Shown here piece by piece: positions 57,114-64,000 of a stretch of DNA of 64,000 bases (position 1 is the stretch's first letter; each line of letters starts with the position of its first letter). The notes under the pieces were generated by a model. The model made no database searches and had not been told where the DNA came from. It worked only from the letters and a program-made list of their open reading frames with translations. The stretch lies in contig NZ_JALJRK010000004.1 of the NCBI RefSeq assembly GCF_024519725.1, forward strand, positions 126,770 through 190,769. The letters run 5' to 3'. Both the position numbers and the translations under genes were made by a program. This stretch comes from Microvirga sp. Mcv34 (GTDB lineage: Bacteria > Pseudomonadota > Alphaproteobacteria > Rhizobiales > Beijerinckiaceae).

Positions 57114-57935
57114 TCAGGCTTCCGCCGACAGCTCCACGAGCATATCCACGAGCGGATCGCTCGGATGCGCCAGACCGGCGATGACGTCGAAGTGATGCGC
57201 TCCCGGTACCTCGTGGTAGCGGGTCGCGACGCCGCCCTGTCCCCATCGCTCGACGATGGCGCGGGACTGGCGCAGGAACTCGCTGCTCTCCGCCCCGCCC
57301 ACGACGGCGATGAGGCGTCCGCTCCCGGGAGGAGCCCACTCCAGAGGGCTCAGGGCGTGCGCCTCCTCGACGGTGAGGCCGAGAGCCTTGTTGATCGAGG
57401 TCGGGACCAGCGGCGGCAGGTCGAACAGGCCGGAGATCGGCATGGCGGCGCGGACAGGCCTTCGCAGGGCATCGGGCCGGGCCATGAGGCACGCGGTCAG
57501 ATGCCCGCCGGCCGAATGGCCGCTCACGACGAGGGGGCGGCCCAGGCGCTCGATGACGAAATTGGCCGCGGCCTCGATCTCGGACACGATGTCAGCCAGC
57601 GTGGCGGCGGGCGCGAGCGTATAGCTCGGGATCGCCACCGTCAGCCCGCGCTCGTTGGCGCCACGCGCCAGATGGCTCGACGTGGACTTGTCGAGTGACT
57701 GCCAATAGCCGCCGTGGATGAACAGCATCACCGGGCCGTCGGCATCGCCGTCCTGCGGGTAGAAAAGATCGAGCCGATTTCGTTCGCCCCGGCCGTAGGC
57801 GAGATCCAGTTTGCAGTTCGCGCTGGCGCGATAGGCGGCGGAATCCCGCTGCCAGCCTGCGATATGGACCGGGTGGTCGGGTACGCGCGCCCGGTTGTTG
57901 TACTCGGCCTCCAGGTCGAGGTCTTCTGCGCCCAT
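57114..57935 (-). CDS. Alpha/beta hydrolase, arylformamidase-like
   Basis: 273 aa. The oxyanion-hole motif HGGYW (74-78) matches the HGGxW signature of animal-type kynurenine formamidase. The nucleophile elbow is GHSAGG (139-144, Ser141) and the late catalytic His is in GAHHFDVI. It could cleave N-formylkynurenine or an N-formyl/ester derivative of an aromatic acid. It is the last gene of the ABC-importer operon, 11 bases after the second ATPase gene, and near a 2-aminobenzoate-CoA ligase. That supports a role in tryptophan/kynurenine/anthranilate breakdown (inference). Confidence 0.78.
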   Translation of the reverse strand: MGAEDLDLEAEYNNRARVPDHPVHIAGWQRDSAAYRASANCKLDLAYGRGERNRLDLFYPQDGDADGPVMLFIHGGYWQSLDKSTSSHLARGANERGLTVAIPSYTLAPAATLADIVSEIEAAANFVIERLGRPLVVSGHSAGGHLTACLMARPDALRRPVRAAMPISGLFDLPPLVPTSINKALGLTVEEAHALSPLEWAPPGSGRLIAVVGGAESSEFLRQSRAIVERWGQGGVATRYHEVPGAHHFDVIAGLAHPSDPLVDMLVELSAEA

Positions 57936-57946
57936 CGCGGTTGTCC

Positions 57947-58645
57947 TTAAACGTGGAGGTAGCGGTCCTTGAGGCTCGTGTCGCTCATGAGCTCATCGCT
58001 CGTTCCCGTCCAGACCGAGCGCCCCTTCTCGATGATCACGTGCCGGTCGGCGAAGCTCGCCAGCGCGCCGATGTTCTTGTCGATCACGAGAATCGACTGG
58101 CGCTCGCCCTTGAGGCGCTTGAGGCAGGTCCAGATCTCCGCGCGGATCAGCGGCGCCAGCCCTTCCGTGGCCTCGTCGAGGATGAGCAGCTTTGGATTGG
58201 TCATGAGCGCCCGGCCGACGGCCAGCATCTGCTGCTCGCCGCCGGAGAGCTGCGTGCCCAGGTTGCTGCGGCGCTCCTTGAGGCGCGGGAACAGGTCGTA
58301 GACCGCATCGAGCGTCCAGCGGCCGGAGCCGGTCCGGTTCGACGCTGTGGCGACGAGGTTCTCCTCCACGGTGAGCGTCGGGAAGATCTGCCGGCCTTCT
58401 GGCACGAGGCCGATCCCGGTCTTCGCGATGCGATAGGGCGCAAGCCCCGTGACGGCCGCGCCGTCGAAGCGCACCTCGCCGCCGCGTGGGCGCAGCAGGC
58501 CCATGATGGACCGGATGGTGGTCGTCTTGCCCATGCCGTTGCGGCCGATAAGCGTCACCACCTCGCCGGCATTGACCTCGAGCGAGACGTCGAAGAGCAC
58601 CTGCGCGGCGCCGTAGGATGCCTGGAGCTGTCGGACGGAGAGCAT
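57947..58645 (-). CDS. Branched-chain-type ABC transporter ATP-binding protein (LivF-like)
   Basis: 232 aa. Walker A GRNGMGKTT (34-42), signature LSGGEQQMLAVG, Walker B LLILDEATEGLAP. A HAAT-family ATPase that pairs with the LivG-like protein encoded just upstream, which it overlaps by one base. The substrate is set by the binding protein. Context suggests an aromatic acid such as 2-aminobenzoate rather than Leu/Ile/Val (inference). Confidence 0.9.
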   Translation of the reverse strand: MLSVRQLQASYGAAQVLFDVSLEVNAGEVVTLIGRNGMGKTTTIRSIMGLLRPRGGEVRFDGAAVTGLAPYRIAKTGIGLVPEGRQIFPTLTVEENLVATASNRTGSGRWTLDAVYDLFPRLKERRSNLGTQLSGGEQQMLAVGRALMTNPKLLILDEATEGLAPLIRAEIWTCLKRLKGERQSILVIDKNIGALASFADRHVIIEKGRSVWTGTSDELMSDTSLKDRYLHV

Positions 58646-59400
58646 CAGACCATCTCCTCTTCGCCGAGATAGGCGGCGCGGACCTCGGGGTTCTCCCGGA
58701 TGCGTGCAGGCGTGTCGGTGGCGATCACGCGCCCGTAGACGAGCACGGAGACGCGGTCGGCGAGGGAGAACACCGCATCCATGTCGTGCTCGATCAGCAC
58801 GATGGTGAGGCGCTCCTTGAGGCGCCGCAGGGTCTCGACGACGCGCTGGGATTCCTCATGGCCGGTGCCTGCCAGCGGTTCGTCGAGCAGCAGCAGCCTG
58901 GGCGCTGTCGCAAGTCCGATGGCGAGTTCGAGCTGGCGCTTCTCGCCATGGGACAACAGGCCCGCCGGGACATGCGCGCGCGCCGCGAGGTTGACCTGCG
59001 CGAGGCATTCCATGGCGGGCTCGTTCAGGGCTTTCTCCTGCGAGGCCTGGCCGAAGAGGCGGAAGCTCGATCCCGAGCGCGCCTGGACGGCGAGCGCCAC
59101 GTTCTCCAGGGCGGAGAAGCCCGGGAGGATCGAGGTGATCTGGAACGAGCGTGCCAAGCCGCGTCGGACCCGCTGCGGCATCGAGAGCTGCGTCACGTCC
59201 TCGCCGCCGAACAGGACGGATCCGGAATTCGACGCCAGGGTGCCGGAGATCTGGTGGATCAGCGTCGTCTTGCCCGCCCCGTTGGGGCCGATGATGGCGT
59301 GCAGCTCGCCCGGTCGCACGGACAGGCTGACGTCGTCGGTGACGACGAGGGCGCCATAGGCCTTGCGCAGGTTGCGCAGTTCGAGAAGCGGCTCAGCCAT
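58645..59400 (-). CDS. Branched-chain-type ABC transporter ATP-binding protein (LivG-like)
   Basis: 251 aa. Walker A GPNGAGKTT (38-46), signature LSHGEKRQLELA, Walker B LLLLDEPLAGT, and the LivG-type C-terminus (VRAAYLGEEEMV). It forms the nucleotide-binding heterodimer with the LivF-like protein. It overlaps the permease gene by 8 bases at its start and the next ATPase gene by one base at its end. Confidence 0.9.
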   Translation of the reverse strand: MAEPLLELRNLRKAYGALVVTDDVSLSVRPGELHAIIGPNGAGKTTLIHQISGTLASNSGSVLFGGEDVTQLSMPQRVRRGLARSFQITSILPGFSALENVALAVQARSGSSFRLFGQASQEKALNEPAMECLAQVNLAARAHVPAGLLSHGEKRQLELAIGLATAPRLLLLDEPLAGTGHEESQRVVETLRRLKERLTIVLIEHDMDAVFSLADRVSVLVYGRVIATDTPARIRENPEVRAAYLGEEEMV

Positions 59401-60424
59401 GGTGCGGCCTCCGCAGCAGGCCCATGATGCCGCCTCTGACGAAAAGGACGATCAGGATGAGAAGGGGACCGAACACCATCTTCCAGTTCTCGGCGAGGTG
59501 GGACCGGGCTTCCTCGCTCAGGAAGAAGCTCAAGGAATGCAGGATCTCCGGCAGGAACTCCTCCAGCAGCAGGAAGGCGGCAGCGCCGATGACGGCGCCA
59601 TGCAGGGAGCCGAGCCCGCCGAGCACGACCATGAAGATCAGCTCGCCGGAGCGCTGCCATGTCATGAAGGCCGGGCTGACGAATTCCGCCTGGTTCGCCA
59701 GCAGGCAACCGGCGAGCCCCGCCAGCATGCCGCTGAGCACATAGGCGGCGAGCTGAAACCGGAAGGGCTGGAAGCCGATCGCCTCCATGCGGATGGAGTT
59801 CTCCCGCGTGCCGCGCAGCACGCGCCCGAACCGGGAGGCGACGACGGAGCGCGAGAACGCATAGGCCCCGAGAAGGCAGAGAAGGCAGACCCAGTAGAAG
59901 GTGAAGTCGTTCTTCAGGACGCCGGTTCCGGCCAGGAGGCTGCGCGACGACAGGGTCATGCCGTCGTCGCCGCCATAGGCCGCGAGCGACGTGGCGAGGA
60001 AGTACAGCATCTGCCCGAAGGCCAGGGTGATCATGATGAAGTAGACACCCTTGGTCCGCAGCGAGATCGCCCCCGTGACCAGTGCGAAGAGCGCCGAGGC
60101 GGCGAGCGCCACGGGAATCTGCACGAGGGCGTCCTCGATGCCGTGGCTCGCCAGGATGCCGACCGCATAGCCCCCGAGTCCCAGGAAGGCCGCGTGACCG
60201 AAGCTCACGAGCGCCCCGTAGCCGAGGATGAGATCGAGCGCCATGGCGGCGATGCCGAAGATCATCACCCGCGTCAGCAGGGACAGGACATAGCCCTCGG
60301 CACCCGAATAGGCCGCGAGGAGCGGAGCCGCCGCGAAGGCCGCGAAGAGAACGATGGGGACGATCTCGAACCGTGTGGAGAGCGATGGCATGGGGGCGGA
60401 GGGCGTTTCAGCGATTTCGGTCAT
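59393..60424 (-). CDS. Branched-chain-type ABC transporter permease (LivM-like)
   Basis: 343 aa with about nine hydrophobic helices. LivM motifs are DLILGYGALVSFGHAAFLGL and VVLGGLGSLHGAVIGAAAFL. The frame is open far upstream, through the preceding gene, but the ATG at 60424 (MTEIAETPSAPMPSLSTR) gives a normal LivM length and an 8-base gap from the LivH-like gene. Confidence 0.9.
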   Translation of the reverse strand: MTEIAETPSAPMPSLSTRFEIVPIVLFAAFAAAPLLAAYSGAEGYVLSLLTRVMIFGIAAMALDLILGYGALVSFGHAAFLGLGGYAVGILASHGIEDALVQIPVALAASALFALVTGAISLRTKGVYFIMITLAFGQMLYFLATSLAAYGGDDGMTLSSRSLLAGTGVLKNDFTFYWVCLLCLLGAYAFSRSVVASRFGRVLRGTRENSIRMEAIGFQPFRFQLAAYVLSGMLAGLAGCLLANQAEFVSPAFMTWQRSGELIFMVVLGGLGSLHGAVIGAAAFLLLEEFLPEILHSLSFFLSEEARSHLAENWKMVFGPLLILIVLFVRGGIMGLLRRPHHG

Positions 60425-60432
60425 GTCGCACC

Positions 60433-61353
60433 CTAGCGCTTCACGGGGAACAGGCCGGAGGGGCGGAAGAACAGCACGGCGGCCATGAAGATGTAGATCA
60501 GCATCGGGGCGATGGCGCGGCCGGTCTGGCTCGCGGCGGCAGGGTCGAGAACGAGGCGCAGCAGGTTCGGCGCGAAGCTGCGCCCAACCGTGTCCACGAG
60601 GCCGATCAGGAGGGCGGCGAGGAACGCTCCGCGGATCGATCCGATGCCGCCGATCACGATCACCACGAAGGCGAGGATCAGAATGTTGTCGCCCATGCCC
60701 GGCTCGACGGACAGGATCGGCGCCACCATCGCGCCCGCGAAGCCCGCCAGCATGGCGCCGAAGCCGAACACGATCATGAACAGTCTCTGGATGTTGACGC
60801 CGAGTGCCGACACCATGGCGGCGTTGCTGGCGCCGGCGCGGACCAGCATGCCGACGCGCGTGTGGTTGACGAGCACATAGAGCAGGGCGGCGACCACGAG
60901 CCCCGCCGCGATGATCGCGAGGCGATAGACGGGATAGAGGAGACCGCTTGCGATCTCCACGGAACCCGACAGGAGGTCGGGGACGGGAACGCTGAGGGGA
61001 GCCGCGCCCCAGACGAACTTGACGCCCTGGTTCAGGAACAGGATTACGCCGAACGTGGCGAGCACCTGGTCCAGGTGATCGCGGTCGTAGAGATGCCGGA
61101 AGACCAGCACTTCGAGCAGGAGGCCGAAGGCCAGCGCGGAGGGCAGGGCGAGCAGAAGCGCCCAACCGAAGCTGCCCGTCCAGGCGCTGAACGCTGCCAC
61201 TAGATAGGCGCCGACCATATACTGCACGCCGTGGGCGAGATTGATGAAGTCCATCACCCCGAACACCAGCGTGAGCCCGGCGGCGATGAGAAAAAGGATG
61301 AGGCCGAACTGAAGGCCGTTCAGAGCCTGGACGAAGAGGAGTGTTGCGTTCAT
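60433..61353 (-). CDS. Branched-chain-type ABC transporter permease (LivH-like)
   Basis: 306 aa with about eight hydrophobic helices. Signature segments are LFVQALNGLQFGLILFLIAA, GVMDFINLAHGVQYMVGAY and VVIVIGGIGSIRGAFLAALL. The ATG at 61353 is preferred over a GTG six bases earlier. It is separated from the upstream binding-protein gene by 119 bases that hold a strong terminator-like hairpin. Confidence 0.9.
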   Translation of the reverse strand: MNATLLFVQALNGLQFGLILFLIAAGLTLVFGVMDFINLAHGVQYMVGAYLVAAFSAWTGSFGWALLLALPSALAFGLLLEVLVFRHLYDRDHLDQVLATFGVILFLNQGVKFVWGAAPLSVPVPDLLSGSVEIASGLLYPVYRLAIIAAGLVVAALLYVLVNHTRVGMLVRAGASNAAMVSALGVNIQRLFMIVFGFGAMLAGFAGAMVAPILSVEPGMGDNILILAFVVIVIGGIGSIRGAFLAALLIGLVDTVGRSFAPNLLRLVLDPAAASQTGRAIAPMLIYIFMAAVLFFRPSGLFPVKR

Positions 61354-61420
61354 CGGCACGTCACTGGCAGCAGGCCTGCTCGGGCGCCCTCGTGTGAAAG
61401 CACCATGATGATGGCGTCAA

Positions 61421-61458
61421 GAAAAAGGATCGATCTGCCTGGTCTGGCAGATCGATCC
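61421..61458 (-). terminator. Intrinsic-terminator-like hairpin between binding-protein and permease genes
   Basis: Thirteen-base perfect arms (GGATCGATCTGCC at 61427-61439, GGCAGATCGATCC at 61446-61458) with a 6-base loop. On the minus strand the stem is followed directly by TTTTTC. It lies 14 bases after the binding-protein stop. It is probably a partial (attenuating) terminator, because the permease and ATPase genes continue downstream. Confidence 0.8.
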
Positions 61459-61472
61459 CTATGCGGAGCGCC

Positions 61473-62651
61473 TTAGTTCGTGGCGGTGCATTCCTTGGCA
61501 TAGGCGTCGGCGTAATCGTCGAACACCTTCTCGACGATCTCCGTCTCCAGCTTGCCGTCGGCGCGCTTGGCCGCCTTCACGAGGTAGAAGTCCTGGATCG
61601 GGAAGCCGTTGGCGCCGAACTTGAAGTCGCCGCGGAGCGACTTGAAGTCCGCTTTCTTGATGGCGGCGCGCAGGGCTTCCTTGTCGTCGGTCTTGCCGCC
61701 GGTCGCCTTGAGCGCCGAGTCGATCAGCAGGGCCGCGTCGTAGGAATGCATGGCATAGGAGGCGGGCACGGTGTTATAGGCCGCCTCGTAGGCCGCGACG
61801 AACTTCTTGTTCGCCGGATTGTCCATGTTCGGAGCCCAGTTCGAGCCGCTGAGCATACCGATGGCGGCATCCTGCTGCGCGGGCAAGTTCGTCTCGTCGA
61901 CTGTGAAGGCGGAGAGGAACGGAATGCGGTCGGCAAGGCCGGCGGCGCGGTACTGCTTGACGAGGTTCACGCCCATGCCGCCCGGCATGAAGGTGAAGAT
62001 CGCATCCGGCTGCATGGAGGCGATCTTCGCCAGCTCGGACTGGAAGTCGAGCGTGTTGAGCGGGATGTAGGATTCCTCGACGATCTCACCCTTGTAGTGG
62101 CGCTTGAACCCGGCGAGCGCGTCCTTGCCGGCCTGGTAGTTCGGCGCCAGCAGATAGACCTTCTTGTAGCCGCGGTCCTGCGCGACCTTGCCGAGAACCT
62201 CGTGGTTCTGGTCGTTCTGGTAGGAGGTGGCGAAGAAATAGGGGCTGCAGCTCTTGCCCGCGAGGTTCGACGGGCCGGCATTCACGCTGATGTAGAAGGT
62301 CTTGGCGTCGACGATGGGCTTCTGCGTGGCGACCGCCACGTTGGAGAAGATCGGGCCGACGACGAAATCGACCTTGTCGCGCTCGAGCAGGCCCTTCACC
62401 TTCGTCACCGCCACGTCGGGCTTCAGCTCGTCGTCGACGACGATGACTTCCACATCCCGTCCGCCGAGCTTGCCACCGAGATCCTTCACGGCGAGCTGGA
62501 AGCCGTCGCGGGCATGCTGGCCGAGCACGGCCGACGGGCCGGAGAGGGTCAGCAGCAGCCCGACCTTCAGCTTCTCCTGCGCCATGGCCGGAGCCGCGGC
62601 CAGGCCGACGGCCGCTGCAAGGCCAAGGGTTTTGATCGTCACCTTCATCAT
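61473..62651 (-). CDS. ABC transporter substrate-binding protein (HAAT family, probable aromatic acid)
   Basis: 392 aa. A signal peptide (VTIKTLGLAAAVGLAAAPAM, ending MAQ-E) is followed by a type I periplasmic-binding fold (VGLLLTLSGPSAVLGQHARD; VDFVVGPIFSNVAVATQKPI; AIFTFMPGGMGVNLVKQY). It resembles binding proteins of benzoate/hydroxybenzoate-type importers more than LivK, but specificity is inferred from the adjacent CoA ligase. Two adjacent ATGs follow GGGAG; 62648 is equally possible. First gene of the leftward operon. Confidence 0.87.
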   Translation of the reverse strand: MMKVTIKTLGLAAAVGLAAAPAMAQEKLKVGLLLTLSGPSAVLGQHARDGFQLAVKDLGGKLGGRDVEVIVVDDELKPDVAVTKVKGLLERDKVDFVVGPIFSNVAVATQKPIVDAKTFYISVNAGPSNLAGKSCSPYFFATSYQNDQNHEVLGKVAQDRGYKKVYLLAPNYQAGKDALAGFKRHYKGEIVEESYIPLNTLDFQSELAKIASMQPDAIFTFMPGGMGVNLVKQYRAAGLADRIPFLSAFTVDETNLPAQQDAAIGMLSGSNWAPNMDNPANKKFVAAYEAAYNTVPASYAMHSYDAALLIDSALKATGGKTDDKEALRAAIKKADFKSLRGDFKFGANGFPIQDFYLVKAAKRADGKLETEIVEKVFDDYADAYAKECTATN

Positions 62652-62840
62652 AGTCTCCCGAGTGGCTGTTCCCTGCGCACATTGGCTGTGCTGCATGATT
62701 GTTTCCGGCGGGACGTGCGACGCCTCGACGGACAAGTCGGCGATACTCTGCCGTAAAACCTTTCGGCCGAACACTCCCTTTGTCGGAGCTTTGTCACCGG
62801 CATCCCCAGTCTTTGCCCAATCTTTGGGATTGCCAAGGAT

Positions 62841-62858
62841 TATTTTAAGATTAAAATA
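62841..62858. promoter_or_regulatory. AT-rich palindromic operator candidate in the divergent aromatic-acid region
   Basis: TATTTTAA-GA-TTAAAATA is a perfect 8+2+8 dyad made only of A/T in its arms, in a very GC-rich genome. It lies about 190 bases from the start of each divergent gene. A TTGCCA element begins 11 bases to its left, so the dyad could overlap a -10 box. MarR-type regulators of aromatic-CoA pathways bind similar sites. No regulator gene is within the window. Otherwise the interval 62652-63043 holds no supported gene. Confidence 0.55.
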
Positions 62859-63043
62859 TTTTTCCGGTTCTTCAAGCGGATTGTTTCGCAGAGGAAGGCA
62901 GGCGAAATGACGAGCGCGTGATGGGCGGCGACGGGCAGCGATACGGGGTTCGCCATGGCGCGGCCTCCGATGACCTGCTCCCGAACCGGCCAAGGCGACA
63001 GCGCTCCGTTCTCCTGACGCACAATAAAACAGAGGAGCGGACG

Positions 63044-64000
63044 ATGGCGGACACGGCGCATGTGGATACCTTTGCGAGGGACAATCTTCCGCCTCGGGAC
63101 CAATGGCCGACATTCAAGTTCACCCGTCCCGAGCTTCAGTATCCCGACCGGCTCAACTGCGCCGTGGCCTTCCTCGACCGCTGGGTCGACGAGGGGAGGG
63201 GCGAAGAGCCCTGCATCATCAGCCCTACGGAGACGCTGACTTATCGCGCCCTCCAGGAGCGGGTGAACCGCATCTGCAACGTGCTGGTCCACAAGCTCGG
63301 CTTCGTGCCGGGCAACCGCGTCCTGCTGCGCTCGGCCAACAATCCCATGATGGTGGCCGCCTATCTGGCGGTCCTCAAGGCCGGCGGCGTCGTCGTTGCC
63401 ACCATGCCGCTGCTGCGCGCCAAGGAGATCGCCTATCCGTTGAACAAGGCGCAGATCACCGTCGCGCTGTGCGACCACCGTCTCGCGGACGAGATGGAGA
63501 GGGCGAGGGCGATGGCGGTCGGGCTGCAGCATGTGGTCTATTGGGGATCGGGCAAGCCCGACAGCCTCGAGGCGCTGATCGCCGAGGCGTCGCCGGAATT
63601 TGCTGCCGTCGATACGGCGGCCGACGATGTCTGCCTGATCGGCTTCACCTCCGGCACGACCGGCGAGCCCAAGGGCACCATGCATTTCCACCGGGACATG
63701 CTGGCGATCTGCGACGGCTATGGGCGGAACGTGCTGCGGCCCGAGCCGAGCGACCGCTTCATCGGTTCGCCGCCGCTCGCTTTCACGTTCGGTCTCGGCG
63801 GAATTGTGCTATTCCCCATGCGCGTCGGCGCTTCGACCGTGCTACTGGAGAAGGCCGGGCCCGACGATCTCTTGCCCGCCATCATGCAGTACAGGGCGAC
63901 CATCTGCTTCACGGCGCCCACCGCCTACCGGGCGATGCTGTCGAAGCTCGAAGGCTATGACATCTCGTCCCTGCGCAAATGCGTCTCGGCCGGCGAGCCG
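63044..64000 (+). CDS. 2-aminobenzoate-CoA ligase-like AMP-forming enzyme (partial)
   Basis: The first 319 codons are present and the gene continues past the right edge. The ANL-superfamily AMP-binding motif FTSGTTGEPKG is at 201-211, followed by SPPLAFTFGLGGIVLFPMRV, a segment characteristic of the benzoate/2-aminobenzoate-CoA ligase branch. It would activate anthranilate (or a related aryl acid) to its CoA thioester with ATP. The ATG at 63044 has GAGGAG six bases upstream. It is divergent from the ABC importer and arylformamidase-like gene. Exact acid specificity needs the rest of the sequence. Confidence 0.85.
   Translation, partial: MADTAHVDTFARDNLPPRDQWPTFKFTRPELQYPDRLNCAVAFLDRWVDEGRGEEPCIISPTETLTYRALQERVNRICNVLVHKLGFVPGNRVLLRSANNPMMVAAYLAVLKAGGVVVATMPLLRAKEIAYPLNKAQITVALCDHRLADEMERARAMAVGLQHVVYWGSGKPDSLEALIAEASPEFAAVDTAADDVCLIGFTSGTTGEPKGTMHFHRDMLAICDGYGRNVLRPEPSDRFIGSPPLAFTFGLGGIVLFPMRVGASTVLLEKAGPDDLLPAIMQYRATICFTAPTAYRAMLSKLEGYDISSLRKCVSAGEP

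Noticed and set aside
59393..61165. A single 590-codon permease covering both LivM- and LivH-like regions
   Set aside because: The upstream part is an out-of-frame shadow of the LivH-like gene. The LivM reading begins at the ATG at 60424 with a normal N-terminus.
61473..63113. A 546-codon form of the binding protein extending into the divergent spacer
   Set aside because: The signal peptide begins at 62651 behind a GGGAG site. The extension covers the AT-rich operator and overlaps the CoA-ligase start.

Overview
The window looks like a chromosomal stretch of a GC-rich alphaproteobacterium of the Hyphomicrobiales (Rhizobiales). A Methylobacteriaceae/Microvirga-like host is my best guess, but this rests on gene content and promoter types, not on a search. 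The clues are a fused urease gamma/beta subunit, a sigma-EcfG-type promoter, an RpoN-type promoter before the urea genes, a DUF2934 gene beside glycogen genes, and tight ATGA-coupled operons. I saw no rRNA, tRNA, CRISPR array, transposase or prophage gene. The last gene runs off the right edge.

Layout. (1) 1-6.7 kb: mixed housekeeping and sensory genes. They are a D-erythronate dehydrogenase-like protein, a soluble globin-coupled chemotaxis transducer, an HtrA-like PDZ protein whose three catalytic positions all appear to be replaced, an aldo/keto reductase and an inositol-monophosphatase-family enzyme. (2) 6.7-13.1 kb: a compact amino-acid catabolic cassette. A YheO/DauR-type regulator and an aminotransferase diverge from a second, paralogous aminotransferase, an M20 peptidase, a threonine-dehydratase-like PLP enzyme and an ornithine-cyclodeaminase-fold reductase. 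(3) 13.1-21.2 kb: two unknown small proteins, serA, an O-antigen-ligase-like membrane protein, and a set equivalent to E. coli ybhP/ybhO(clsB)/ybhN.

(4) 21.5-38.1 kb: a glycogen/trehalose island. glgC-glgA converge on glgX-glgB-(malQ::treY)-treZ, and a second glycogen synthase diverges from treZ. GlgC and GlgA build alpha-glucan, GlgB branches it, GlgX debranches it, and TreY/TreZ turn linear maltodextrins into trehalose. A GGAAC-N16-CGTT promoter before treZ points to general-stress control. The junction of the converging blocks carries an 89-bp palindromic element. (5) 38.2-49.4 kb: one long nitrogen-scavenging operon, urtABCDE-ureD-ureAB-ureC-ureE-ureF-ureG-ureJ. It imports urea, hydrolyses it and matures the nickel enzyme, with a sigma-54 -24/-12 element upstream.

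(6) 49.4-57.1 kb: a SelO pseudokinase-fold AMPylase lacking the usual C-terminal Cys, small unknown proteins, a YcbB-type L,D-transpeptidase and a divergent Mfd-like helicase. (7) 57.1-64 kb: a predicted aromatic-acid locus. A complete branched-chain-type ABC importer with an arylformamidase-like hydrolase is divergent from a 2-aminobenzoate-CoA ligase. A strikingly AT-rich 18-bp palindrome lies midway between them. Both ABC import operons carry a strong RNA hairpin directly after the binding-protein gene, a plausible way to make binding protein in excess of permease.
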